From Rhynchospora pubera (taxonomy: Eukaryota; Streptophyta; Magnoliopsida; Poales; Cyperaceae), in assembly GCA_028095005.1 (NCBI GenBank), contig CM051460.1:290583074-290647073 (forward strand): 64,000 bases of DNA. The letters run 5' to 3'. Positions 43,676 to 55,109 of this stretch are shown in pieces. Both the position numbers and the translations under genes were made by a program. Below the pieces are notes generated by a model. The model did not search any database. It saw only the letters and a program-made list of their open reading frames with translations, and was not told the DNA's origin. Positions within the stretch are counted from its first letter, which is position 1; each line of letters begins with the position of its first letter.

Positions 43676-46600
43676 ACTGCCCTTTTTGCCTAGTTGGATT
43701 CAGGTTTAGTTAGTATAATATTTCTGTGTTTTTCTTTGTAAAAGCAATCTGACAAGTGGGCTTACAAGCCTTTCTCTTAAATCTGTCAAAATGTTATCCT
43801 AGATTGTGTCTTTCTGAAGAAGGGATGGAACTATTTAAGGGATGTCTTGTTTATGTTGATCCACCATTATACTATTATTATAACAATTATAACAATGAAT
43901 AGGGAATATGATGACTAGTTTAGTTTTGTTCAGGCCAATATTTTTTGTGTTTGCAATAAATAGAACATTTGGTTTAATGTAGGGAAAGAATAAAAGAGCG
44001 CGAAAGAAAGCTGACTCATCTTCAAGCAGTGGAGCTAAGGTTCTATTCTCTATTTTCTTTGGATTAGCACTTCATATTTACCATTTTTTCATTACCATAG
44101 CTTTTCGGATGTAGCTCTCTAATATAAATCAATGATCCCAAAGTAGTGACTTGATATGCTCTTATCTTTAAATCAAACCTTGCAGAAGAGAAAGAAGAGT
44201 GAGAAACAGGCAGCAGAACCTGAGAAAGACGATGAAGAAGAAGAGTCTGAAAAGGAAGAAGATGATTCTGAGGAAGCAGGGCCTGCAGATTCTGAAGAAG
44301 AGCCAGTGGAGGACAATGTAACAGAGAAAAATAAAAAGGGAGACAAAGAGGGTAAGAAAGTCCAAGAAGAGGAAGAGGAGGAAGATGAGGAAGAAGAAGA
44401 TGAAGAGCCTCCAGCTAAGAAGAAGAAGACAACAAAGGCTGAAGCTTCTAAAAAGATCAAAGGGAAGGAAAAGAAAAAGGAGAAGGATGAGGGTAAGAAG
44501 GTTAATGCTAAGAAAGACAAGGAGAGTAAGGAGGTGAAGATGCAGGTGGAGAAAGAGGGTAAGAAGAAGAAGGGGGGTAAGAAAGAGGAGGCAGCTGCTG
44601 TTAAACCCAAAAAGGATGATAAGAAAGAGGCAAAAGCATCTACTTCTAATGCTGGCAAGGAGAAGAAGAAACCAGGTGCTAAAAAGCAAGGTAATTTTCT
44701 TTTAATTCTATGATTTAGACTGTTATGAGCTTTGATTGGGAATAGAATACAGAGAAGGGATAAGAGAGATAGAGATAAAGAAAAAGACTATTTGTTATTG
44801 ATTTCTGCTTCATTTCTCATACAATACTTCAGCTCAATATATAGAGCATTTCTAATATGGAAATAACTTAGAATACAGCAACAATTGTAAACTAGGGAAA
44901 GATGCATAATAAGGAAAGATACATAATATCAAATTATATCTAATAAATCTATTTTTAATGGAAACTAGAATATAAATTATAATCTATTATTTCCTTAAAG
45001 GACCGGTAACATTTCCCCCGTCCATGAGAATCAGCTTGTCCTCAAGCTGAAAATGGATAATGGATTATCCAGGCGCTCCATGGATAGTCAACAATGATGA
45101 ATTCTCATATTCATCATCGTTCATGACTAGTAGAAAGAATAGCAGTTTGCACTTATGGCTCTTTATGTATTGCTCATCACAGTTGAAGCACAAGCCCTTC
45201 TGTTGGATTGAGGTGGCATGAAGAACGTTGATTAGGTTCAGATCCTGATAGTGAAATTATCACAAGCATTTTAGGAGGTTTACGAAGAACACTAGTGATA
45301 GGGGTCGTGTGGGCTAAGCTCATGGCATGTTGCACGCCAAATGGTTTATGTAACTTGACATCGGTGCGAAGAAAATCAGAGAGACCCGCGGTTAAGACGT
45401 GCATCTTTTGAGTTGGAGTAACGATTTTAGAAGGGTTCTCCAATGCGAGCAAACGACCTTCAACTTTACTCAGGAGACACATGATTTCGTTATGGCCCTG
45501 AAGGAGCTGTTGGAAGGCGGCAACGACATCGAAGGATGGGGTCTTGTCATTGGACATGTTGATTGGTTTGGATCGTTTTGGTCTCTGATACCAAATTGTT
45601 ATGAGCTTTGATTGGGAATAGAATACAGAGAAGGGATAAGAGAGATAGAGATAAAGAAAAAGACTATTTGTTATTGATTTCTGCTTCATTTCTCATACAA
45701 TACTTCAGCTCAATATATAGAGCATTTCTAATATGGAAATAACTTAGAATACAGCAACAATTGTAAACTAGGGAAAGATGCATAATAAGGAAAGATACAT
45801 AATATCAAATTATATCTAATAAATCTATTTTTAATGGAAACTAGAATATAAATTATAATCTATTATTTCCTTAAAGGACCGGTAACATAGACACAATAAA
45901 AATGTTCTACCTTGGTTCCTCTGTTATTTTTGTTTCTTGGTGTTTTTTGTTTGCTTCTTGTTGTGTCTCACCTCACCAGTTGAGTGTTTGATATTTTTTG
46001 GACCTCTATAAAGCTAATGCTTATTTTAAGGAGCAATGAAAGATTAAATTTGGAACTTACTGTGATATGCTTACACTGAAAGATCTTAAGTTTTGTGTTG
46101 TTAATCTGATATATTGCATAACATTCTTTGTTCTGAGGCTTAATTTATTGTCGTTTGACCAATCTGATATATTCTTTAGGAAAAGAGAAGACCAGTGATG
46201 GAGTTAAGGGGCCTACAACAGAGGAGTTGCATGCTGTTGTCACTGATTTACTTAAGGAAGTCGACTTCAATACGGTATTAATATCAAATATTATTCTTTT
46301 TTTTTAAATATCTTGTTAATATTCTTATGACGTGAGCTATCTGGCATGGCCTCTGCGGATAGTGAGGATGGGGTGATTTGCTTTAACATTTTTTAGAAAT
46401 ATTGAAAGTTGTGAGGGTGTGTTTTATCAGAGGCTTTGTCATTTCTTCTTTTGTTCATTACATTAATCTATACATTTTTTATTCATCCTTTGCAGGCTAC
46501 TCTGGCTGATATTCTTCGGCAATTAGGTACGTCCTATTTTGTTTGATGTCCTTGAGAGAATTCCTGGGTACATCATATAGTTACTTCGTATCAAGTAAAT

Positions 46601-47592
46601 TGCACCATCACACTGGTCTATATCACAAATATCCTGTTTTACCCCCAGAGATTTAAGTTCCCATTCGGGAAAGGCCCATGGAAACCCAGATCACAAGTAC
46701 ATGATCTGGGAATGCTGATGTCAGCACAGTACATTTGAATTGCTTATGTTCATGTGTCCACATCATCTAAAACCTGAAAATTGAGATTTTTTTACTATGA
46801 TGTTAGCTACTTAGGTTGTATTCCATCCCTGTACAATTATGTTCCTGCATATTTAATATTTACATGGTCATGTTGGTCTGCAATGAGATAATGATGTGGA
46901 TTCCCACTTTTTTCAAGGATGTTGACTCCTGGAACAATTTAGGACAATTTCAAAACTTTAGTCTGGTGCAAACTCTGTTATGACCATTTGTGTAATTTCT
47001 CAATTTATGAGATGGGATGACTTCACTATCTCATGAGCTGGAAAACATGTCAGCCTCTTAGATCAATCCACAAAAGCTTTAAAGCAAAGGAACTAGTAAG
47101 ATTCAAAGTGTATGTTGGGCATATGGGCACCTAATCCATGTCTTTTCAATTGAAATAGCATTTGATATAATTTTACATGTTGATAAATCTGGATGAGTGT
47201 TAAAATTGTCTGTGAACGACACTGATGCCATGATGTATTATGCACTTGTCTATACAATGTTCTTTATCTTGGCAATTTGTTCTGAAACTCATACTTAACT
47301 TAATTGTTATTATCCTTATTTCATGTAAAATTCACAAAAAGGGAAATTATTTGTAACATAAATTATGTTTAAAGAGTAATGTTATTTTATTTGATTAGAA
47401 ATTAGCCACAACTATTGCTGTTTTCTGATATCTTATGTTTCTTGTAAAATACTATTTTTTCCAGGGGCTCATTTTAAAGTAGACTTGATGGATAGGAAGG
47501 CAGAGGTGAAACACATTATAGAAGATGTGATAAATAACATGTCTGATGAGGATGAGGATGAAGACGGGGAGGATGAACCCAAAGAAAAATAG
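41329..47592 (+). CDS. DEK: DEK-domain chromatin-associated protein (11 exons)
   Basis: Exons 41329-41703, 42015-42048, 42234-42313, 42558-42611, 43206-43316, 43550-43624, 43983-44039, 44186-44690, 46180-46274, 46496-46526 and 47465-47592 join in frame with GT-AG borders to 514 residues. Residues 1-110 are Lys/Glu-rich. SRERKAVERF, GSGTKLKDIPN, VSFKLSKRKVDETL, LLFGKRAT, RNIVQFSGYVW and LLEFLESPHVTRDV form the SAP-like DEK core (about 105-243). Exon 8 encodes about 168 mostly acidic and Lys-rich residues. The last three exons encode the DEK C-terminal domain (TTEELHAVVTDLLKEVDF, ADILRQLGAHF, VKHIIEDVINNMSD) and an acidic tail. DEK proteins bind DNA and histones and shape chromatin in the nucleus (Arabidopsis DEK3 is the best-known plant member). 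Intron 8 carries a retroelement, and the exon 6 donor abuts a CT repeat. Confidence 0.93.
42803..42852 (+). mobile_element. Au-SINE-like 3' tail in DEK intron 4
   Basis: CCAACTTGTTTGGGACACAA followed by AGGCTTAGTTGTTGTTGTAT matches the conserved 3' end of the plant Au SINE (AACTTGTTTGGGACTAAGGC, then TTGTTG repeats). The tRNA-derived 5' part with A and B boxes is not recognisable, so this is a fragment or old copy. Confidence 0.6.
43626..43675. repeat. (CT)n microsatellite at the DEK exon 6 donor
   Basis: About fifty bases of CT repeats with one TTT interruption, beginning at the second base of intron 6, so that the donor reads ACG|GTCTCTCT instead of a GTAAGT-like site. Confidence 0.9.
45177..45557 (-). 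pseudogene. Truncated Gypsy Gag fragment inside the intronic element
   Basis: The minus-strand frame from ATG at 45557 encodes MSNDKTPSFDVVAAFQQLLQ and LTAGLSDFLRTDVKLHKPFG followed by VQHAMSLA. The second part fits the C-terminal part of plant Gypsy Gag (FxxGLxxxLRxxVxLxxPxxLxxAMxLA). The central capsid part and the zinc knuckle are missing, so an internal deletion joined distant pieces. The frame is open further upstream into the LTR, but the Met at 45557 fits the element structure better. A functional Gag is unlikely. Confidence 0.7.
45581..45593 (-). promoter_or_regulatory. Primer-binding site (initiator Met-tRNA)
   Basis: The minus strand reads TGGTATCAGAGAC three bases inside the right-hand LTR, which fixes the orientation of the element. 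Confidence 0.88.
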
Positions 47593-48868
47593 GTTTTGTA
47601 GTAAACCATAGATTTTGAATCAGAATATTGTTCCTGTAAACATTAGGGGTCTAACCAGATTTCTCAATGATGCTTAGCTTGATTGTTATGTTCTGTCGAA
47701 GTCATAGTCAGCGTAGTAGTTGTAGGGTGGTTGTACAATAACAATCTTCTCATATTTTGATCATTTTTATTGTTGAGGTTATGTAGGGTTTTATGTAGGC
47801 ATTTGATGAACATGGAGATGTAGTTTTTGCTGATAAGTCTGGTATTATTTGTATCTGATGTTTTATTTTCAAAATGGTAGACTGTATTTAGACCAGAGGT
47901 CCTCTTGTTTTCTCTCTATTATTTAGGATTTGAGTTGTTGCATATATGATTGGAAAATTGATAGAAATTTTGGGCTTTCAAGCGTTTGATGATGCATTTC
48001 AAAATCAATAATCATCTAGACGCTCGTATAAAGGGATCTAGAAGCAATTCGCCATGTGGTTGTTGCAAACATTACATTGATCGGGGTAGCTGGAAATTTT
48101 TATTTTTGACGCTGTAGGAGCACAAAACAAAGGTTTCCTTACGATTGTCTCTTGTTTTAATCTGTCCAATTTACTTGGTGGGTACTCTTTGCCAATCTCT
48201 GGACTTGACAGTTAAGTCTTTCAAATTTATGTTTTTATAATACTTGATGGTTAGCCCAAGAAATTTCACGATGGGTTTGAAACAAGTATTGTCCAAAGGT
48301 TAGAATTCCTGTATCGTGACTTATTGGTGTGGAGAAAAAGGCCGGGTCTAACAAAGTCTCACCTAGAAAAATGAAATGCTTTAATCTCTGGTGTGATTCG
48401 GTTCAAGGGCAAGTGGACAACCTCATACCATACCCAAACAGTCAAGCAATCCCTCATCCAGAGAGAGAAAAATAGTCGAGATTTGAATTAATTGTCCCAT
48501 CTAACAATTTAATTAAACATCTACACTTCCTTTTCTTTTGGAGTACTTCATTCAAGTTTTATAAATTCTATCATTCAACAAAATCTACGCCTCACCCACA
48601 CCTTGTTGCAATCTCAACATTCATATAGCCGAAAATGGTAATTCCCACTAATTGTAACGTTGTTTTTTTCTTTATTTGAGGTATCAAAATTGTAGCATTG
48701 TTTTTTTCTTTTTGTCTTTCTCGAGGGGCAAAGGATTTTCAGTTTGACTCTGAAACTTTGAAGGGATGATAATTTCAATAATTAGCATATTAAATTTTGT
48801 ACCAATTACAATTAATGGCTTTGGAATCTGAACTTTTGCAGGTTTCAGGGAATACCGATGGATCACAA
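47593..48868. other. DEK 3' flank and intergenic region before HHT1
   Basis: It contains the DEK 3' UTR (poly(A) site not fixed). Immediately before the acyltransferase a TTTTGCAG at 48833-48840 could be the acceptor of a 5' leader intron. No additional gene. Confidence 0.5.
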
Positions 48869-50636
48869 ATGGGTAACTCCTGCGAGGAAGAAACATATAC
48901 ATTGAAGGTGCACAAAAAGGAACCAACACTTGTACAGCCAGCCATTGAAACAAAAAACGGCTTATATTACCTCTCAAACCTAGATCAAAACATAGCTGTT
49001 ACAGTACAAACCATATACTGTTTCAAGTCACAGGACAGGAGCAACGAACAAGTTTTTGATACTCTGAGAGAATCCCTTTCGAAAGTGCTTGTGGATTTCT
49101 ACCCCTTAGCAGGTCGGCTCACTATAGGCACTGAGGGTAAGCTCATAGTGGATTGCACTGGTGAAGGGGCAGTTTTTGTCGAAGCTGAGGCAGAGTGCAA
49201 TTTGGGGACAATAGGGGATATCACGAAACCTGACCCGTCTATGCTCGGCACTCTTGTGTACAATATACCTGGTGCAAAGAACATTTTAGAGATACCTCCT
49301 CTTGTGGCTCAGGTCTGATGATTCTTTTTTATTAATTTTTTATTTGTTTTGCTTTTGGAAGTCCACGCACCATGTGAAAAATATTGGTATTCAGTGAATT
49401 GCCTTCTTTCTACTTTCAGCTTCCTCAGTACAATAAAAACTAGAAAAATATCTTCTTGTTTTTGTTTTGCTGTGAACAAGTGGTACATTATCAAGTATTT
49501 ACATATAGTCGTGCAGTAAATTAAATTATACATCTCCAAATATATTAGAAATCACATCTTCTTCATATATCATTTCAAAAGATTCTGTTTTTCTAGAGTC
49601 ACATCTTAATTAATGTCCTCTTGCCCATTTATATGTTATGCTATTAGGAGCCACAATGCTGTGACTATGTGTGACAATTTTATTCACAAAATTTTCCCAG
49701 AAGCAGATAACTTGCTTTCTTTAGAGATAATTACCTATAATTTACAAAACTGTTCATTTGTTTTCCTTATAGGTGACTAAGTTCAAATGCGGGGGTTTTG
49801 TTCTTGGCTTAGCCATGAACCATTGCATGTTTGACGGCATCGGTGCCATGGAATTTGTGAACTCATGGGCTGAGACAGCTCGTGGTAAACCCTGCCTAAT
49901 ACCACCATTCTCAGACCGCACTATATTAAAACCGCGTGACCCATTATCTGTCAATTTCCCACATAATGAGTTCACTGAACTCGATGACTTTTCGAACTCC
50001 TCAACCAATCTGTACCAAGAGGAAGCCCTTCTCTACCAATCATTCCACTTCAGCCAGGAAAGACTAAATGATATCAAAACATTAGCCATGCAAGATGGGA
50101 TGCTAGTAAAGTGTACGACTTTTGAGGCTTTGGCGGCATTTGTATGGAGGGCTAGATCTGATGCATTAGGGTTTGACCGGAATCAACGTACAAAGCTTCT
50201 CTTTGCTGTTGATGGTCGGTCGAGACTTAAGCCACCATTGCCAAAGCAGTACTTTGGCAACGGAATTGTACTAACGAATTCCATATGCAAAGTTAGTGAA
50301 CTCTTGAGAAATCCTCTATCCTATGCTGTTGGATTAGTCCAACAGGCCATTAAAATGGTAACAGATGATTACATCAGGTCTGCTGTGGATTACTTTGAGA
50401 TGACGCGTTTACGTCCATCTCTTGCTTCAACCTTGCTTATAACCACTTGGTCAAGACTTGATTTTCACAGTACAGATTTCGGGTGGGGTGAACCGTTGCA
50501 ATCCGGTCCAGTAACCCTGCCTGAGAAAGAGGTAACATTGTTTTTGTCAAATGGAAAAGAGAAGAAAAGCGTCAATGTGCTTCTTGGTCTCCCTTCCTCT
50601 GCAATGGAAAGGTTTAAGGAGTTGATGGAAATTTAA
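48869..50636 (+). CDS. HHT1: Omega-hydroxypalmitate O-feruloyl transferase-like BAHD enzyme
   Basis: Two exons (48869-49312 and 49773-50636, phase 0, GT-AG) encode 435 residues, the usual BAHD length. The catalytic HxxxD motif is HCMFD at about 165-169, and DFGWG lies at about 383-387. Segments YYLSNLDQNIAVTVQTIYCF, VDFYPLAGRL, ITKPDPSMLGTLVY, TKFKCGGFVLGLAMNHCMFD, FGNGIVLTNSICK and TLLITTWSRLDFH match the HHT1/ASFT group closely. These cytosolic enzymes transfer feruloyl from feruloyl-CoA to omega-hydroxy fatty acids or fatty alcohols for the aromatic part of suberin. The start at MGNSCEE gives the family's normal N-terminus; in-frame Met codons at 48797 and 48815 would add 24 or 18 unrelated residues. 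Both catalytic motifs are intact. Expression in root and periderm would be expected by family. Confidence 0.92.
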
Positions 50637-52842
50637 CTGGAAGTGTCGTTAACTTGTTAATTATTATTTATTCTTATGGTTGCGTGTGATATTTGTCCAC
50701 TACTAGTGGTCAATTTGAAATTTGCAAAGTTCAAATCCAATCTCAGGGTGTTGGAAAGAATATGTAAGATTTTTAGCTTTCTCAAGCTATATTGTGCTGG
50801 ATTGTACGTATCAACAAGTTGTTAATTTCAAGAGACTTTCCATTCTGTTTTTAGGAACTAAGATGTTTCCTATGAGGTTGTGTTGTTAAAGAGACCAGAT
50901 AATTACATTCCTATTTCCTAATTAAAAATAATGCCAAACAGAAAGAAATTTAGAATTATCTATTCATAGAATTTATAAAATATTATAGTTAAAGGGACTG
51001 AAAGTTATAAGCTTTAGCGAGAAAGATAATAGCAGTAATTGAAAGAATGATGTTTCTGTATTGTAAATTTGTAATCAATCAGAGAAGGGGTACAGGGCTT
51101 TATATAGCCGAGCAGTAAAAGACTCTCTAATTAACCCAATCTAATAAATCTAATACACATGAGTCCTATTTACTGGTAAAACACCAGAGGCGTTGCTGCT
51201 GATGCTGTCAGCGTTACTGTTAATAATAGTCGTACCTTCTCCTCCAAAATTTATATAAAATCTTAAAACTGTACTAAATTAAGAAATTTAGTTTCTTCCA
51301 CGGATCGAATTAAGTTCCAAAGTGAAATCATGTGGAAAACAACATAGTGGGATGGGCAATGCTGGTCTGTTTAATTGTACCACGTTATGCACTTAACCCA
51401 GGGCTGCACTTTATTATTATGTTTCCTCTTTTTATCATGACTCATCTTGTAGGTAATAAAAGCATAGGACTAAATATGCTCAAATGAAGAACACGAGAAG
51501 GCAAAAGTTTCATCAGACCGATTGCATGATTGGGTTCGTTCATTTGTTCTATTTTTTTTCATTATTATGTACCCGTATGTCTGCACTCACCCCACTGCAA
51601 CATACCGATATACAAGTAAATCAGTTTCAGGGCTATATAAAAGAAAAAAAAAGAAAAACAAACACCCACGCTTACTTTTGGTTATCCTTGAAACTTTTTT
51701 TTTTTTTTTTGAAGTAAATCGGGTCAAGTTTCTCAATTTATTTTTAAATTAAATATCTATAAAGATCCCCAGTTAGATTTCGAACAGGTTATCCTTGAAA
51801 CTTCATATTAAACCCATTGAAGCCGAACTAAAAATTAGTCACTAATAGAGATTAGCTGTACACATCCAAACAAATTTTAAGAGAGCGTTTAAATGAAAAA
51901 ATAATGCGAATAATACTAGCTCGGAAAAAGTGGTATCACAATTTTTTAAATGAATGTTGTTAGAATATGTTTGTCAAACACCAAATGACAGTTGGAATAA
52001 AGACGTTATGTTAATCCGTCCAAAACAAACTACTTTGTACACTTTGCTATTTTTTCCTTTCTATGTCCTTATACGGCGGCAGTAGTTGTAAGTTAAGTTG
52101 TAACTCGAGATCGCAATACTTTTTCCAAACATTAACAGGCCTACTAGGCCTAGTTTTGTAAAGTAGAAAATGCTAAGGTATGGGCGTAAATGATCTAGTA
52201 AAAGTGTAAAACCATTAATTACCCATAGAGAAGGTTTACTGAATACAAAACCCACATTGAGATGCTATTCAGAATTCAACCATGGCATTTGATTAGAAAA
52301 AAATAGACTGCACATTGTTGATCGAAAATATATCTTTGTAACAATATAGTTGCAGAACATAGCCTTGTCACTACGACACTACCTTTTGTTTTGTATATAC
52401 AAAATGGAGTTGACTTGATTAAATCGTAAAACCACCCAACTACCCCTGATTGGGTGGTGCCCTTACATCATCTTCTTACATAAAGAAACCTAAATTAAAA
52501 ACAGAACTCTTAATAAAGCTAAATTAAGAACAGCCTATACACAAATAGTCTCCAAAATTTCAAGCAATTCCCTCTCTATTTCCTCACTTGAAACAGGACT
52601 TTCATTATGTGTTGAGTTAAACACATTACTTTTGTTTATTTCTTGCATTATTGTATATCAAGATGTCTTCAATTAATGCAAATTTAGCCAACCAAGACTT
52701 GACTTGGAAGCAAACAGTGATTCTCTATGACAGTAAATTATGTAATACTTGAAAACCCAATGAGGAAGGGAATTTCTTGTCATTTTGGAAAAAATTATTT
52801 GATATACAAATTACTAGATAAAAGCTCCACATCACCTTCTTA
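50637..52842. other. Intergenic between HHT1 and SAUR
   Basis: No coding frame with family support. Around 51040-51140 a GGGCTTTATATAGCCGAGCA phrase looks like the promoter part of a small LTR or solo LTR, but no ends could be placed. Close to 52842 lies the 3' flank of the minus-strand SAUR. Confidence 0.5.
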
Positions 52843-53328
52843 TTAATGGTGAAAAGGAGAGTCGAAACTCTTACTTCGAGTCTTCATAGCAAATTGACTC
52901 CAACTTCGAATATCTGGTGTTGCAGGGCTCAGAAGCTGGTATGTACGGATCCTCCCTTTACTAGGAAGGCCACACATCGGCGATCTTTCGACAGCTGTCT
53001 CCTTCTCCATTTCCCACAGAGTATCGAGAAATGACTCGACATCACATGGCAAAACAAGCGGGCCCTTTGCGGCATATCCGTATGCTGATTCTGCCTCATC
53101 GAGAAGTGTGCGAAACAGTGGGTGGTTGATGTGTGCTGTGCTGATAATGAACCGCTCCTTTTCGGGCCCCACATACACTGAGAAGCATCCCAAGGGAGGC
53201 AGTTGGTTGTGGCTGTTGTCGCCTTCCGGTGACCGGGCACCAAGGGAATAACACTTTCTTAAAGTTTTCACAAGGAGCAGTTTTACTCCCTTCTCTTTTT
53301 CTTTCTTTCCTTCCTCCATCCTCCCCAT
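52843..53328 (-). CDS. SAUR-family small auxin-up RNA protein
   Basis: The intronless 161-residue minus-strand frame encodes a Lys-rich N-terminus (GKKEKEKGVKLLLVKTLRKC) and a SAUR domain at about residues 47-108 (GCFSVYVGPEKERFIISTAH, HPLFRTLLDEAESAYGYAAK, GPLVLPCDVESFLDTLWEME). The C-terminal extension of about 50 residues is longer than in the shortest SAURs but within family range. SAURs mostly inhibit PP2C.D phosphatases and so activate plasma-membrane proton pumps, promoting cell expansion; whether this member does so is inferred. The start at MGRMEEG is the first Met of the frame; a second Met at residue 4 is possible. It stands alone, without the tandem SAUR cluster often seen in plants. 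Confidence 0.9.
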   Translation of the reverse strand: MGRMEEGKKEKEKGVKLLLVKTLRKCYSLGARSPEGDNSHNQLPPLGCFSVYVGPEKERFIISTAHINHPLFRTLLDEAESAYGYAAKGPLVLPCDVESFLDTLWEMEKETAVERSPMCGLPSKGRIRTYQLLSPATPDIRSWSQFAMKTRSKSFDSPFHH

Positions 53329-54589
53329 CGATCAAAAAGTTGTTGATGATGTTGTTGTATAATGTAGGATTCGGATGATAACAAAGACAATTTGACAAGA
53401 ATAGAGAATTAAGACCTTTCGTTTAGATAGTATCTGTGGTTTTCAAGGTAAAAGGATAAAGACATGGGATATCAAACCTAATATTTTTCCATCACTAAGT
53501 TTCAAAGAGCAATCTAATCAAGGAGAATAATTTTTCAGGAATAATTACACTACAAATGAGAAATTAACCTCTGTCATATACTTGGTAAAACATGTAAACA
53601 ACACTTGGATGCTTTAGATTGCTCATGGTTAACTTTTCTTCTAACTTTTATTGGATAGCAATGTGAGAAGGGAGAAGAAAAAGGGGAAGGTGGTTTTGAA
53701 TGAAGGGGCTTAACTAAGGGAGGTTATAAACCTAGTGTTCTTATCTTTAGAGAAGGGAGGTAAAGAGCTGCACTGGATGCCTTTGGCCAAAGCCAAACTA
53801 CCTATTATTTAAGAGAGTCTCAGCAAGAAATGGTATACATAATAGAATTGAGACAGAAACAAAACTAGCTTTGACTAAATCAATCTATCCTAATCAAGAT
53901 TTCCAATTCGGCGAAATTTCAATCATTTCGGCGAGAAGTATTTCAGAAATTGTGGTAACCGATATGGTTAAGACAGTTTCCATATTTTTATTTGTAAATT
54001 GTAATTAATATTTTTTTTCTCTGTTTGAATATGTATTGGCTATCTCACTGGTTCAATAACATTTTGCTTCCACAATTTTCTTGAAATCCTTAATATATAT
54101 AGAAGGCATCTATTAATTCCGGTTTAGTGCATACCAGAAATCCATAAACTCTCCTGATAGCTGACTATCTGAGCTAACTATCTCCTAAATTTACCCCTCA
54201 AATACATTCAAGATATATATTAATTAATTTGTTAAAATTATAGAATGCAAATTTGTTTGTTATTTGATACACACATGGTTCACTTGATAACTTTTTAACC
54301 ACTAGTACGTATTTGACCAAAGTCCAAACACACGTTTAGATGATTATTATGGATAATTATTATTTAGTTTGGTACAAATGTTACCCTCATGCGTTGTCCA
54401 TGTTCGCTCGTCTTGTATCTAATAATTAATGTACACTCGTTTACTGTAAAAAGCACACAGATTGTTTTGAAGTTTCCTCAATTAGACCTGAAATCACACA
54501 TTGCAATATTTACGAATTCACATTGAGCTATTGTAGGGTCCGTACTTAACTGTCTATCTAATTTTTAAAGCAAGCTAGTCAAAAGTTAT
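53329..54589. other. 5' flank of SAUR and intergenic region
   Basis: The SAUR promoter should lie at 53329-53900. I could not identify a canonical TGTCTC auxin-response element close to the start, nor a clear TATA box. No other gene. Confidence 0.5.
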
Positions 54590-54606
54590 GGGGGGGGGGG
54601 GGGGGG
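54590..54606. repeat. G17 homopolymer
   Basis: Seventeen consecutive G in AT-rich surroundings. The length is likely unreliable in the assembly. Confidence 0.9.
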
Positions 54607-55000
54607 ATATACAAGAAATGAAACTTGGGAGATTGCTATAACTTTTCTGTTTTTTATGCATAACAATAATAGATATATATAGTTTTATACATTTAATTTA
54701 ATGCTTTCATTTGTTAACGTAGAATGAAGAGAACTAATTTGGGTGCTGGCCGGGTTCTCCATGTAACATGTTAGATGCAAGGAAATAATGTTAGTACGTT
54801 ATTGTATGCTGTCCCCTATAACTAATTTGTGCCAAATTTCCGTTTTCTCTCTTATTATTTTTTATTTATTTAATTTTTGCATTTTGGATCGAAAAGAGGA
54901 ACCTACCCAAAAATTTATACCAAAAATATATATTTCTTTGCCATTAAGCTCTTTGTACTAGTCTACTATCAGTTAAGACCCTATATAGATTCAAACCAGT

Positions 55001-55058
55001 TTTCTAAATTGCAACCGTACGTATGCGCCTTTCTAAATTGCAACCGTACGTATGCGCC
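55001..55058. repeat. Perfect tandem duplication of a 29-bp unit
   Basis: Two exact copies of a 29-bp unit beginning TTTCTAAATTGCAACC and ending GTATGCGCC, with no divergence, indicating a recent duplication. Confidence 0.92.
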
Positions 55059-55109
55059 TTATTGCATATCAATTAAAAAAAATTGAAGTACATAAGTATA
55101 CATATATAG

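Larger units (their letters stand above)
44721..45887 (-). mobile_element. Young non-autonomous Gypsy-derived LTR element in DEK intron 8
   Basis: Two 291-bp LTRs (44721-45011 and 45597-45887, TGTTATGAGC...GGTAACA), which appear identical by eye, are flanked by a perfect 5-bp target duplication TAGAC (44716-44720 and 45888-45892). The element lies on the minus strand: the primer-binding site adjoins the right LTR and the polypurine tract (GGACGGGGGAAA on the minus strand) adjoins the left LTR. The 585-bp interior keeps a Gag fragment fused to a stretch resembling the LEDKL segment of Gypsy pol; the rest is deleted. It lies 30 bp behind the exon 8 donor, opposite in direction to DEK. Confidence 0.92.

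Noticed and set aside
43429..43677. Minus-strand frame with Arg-Glu repeats
   Set aside because: It translates the CT microsatellite at the DEK donor.
44168..44689. Long antisense open frames opposite DEK exon 8
   Set aside because: They consist of Ser/Leu/Phe runs produced by the GAA/GAG/AAG-rich sense strand; no family resemblance, and the sense exon is clearly coding.
50990..51240. Possible small solo LTR with TTTATATAGCC
   Set aside because: No ends, partner LTR or target duplication could be located.
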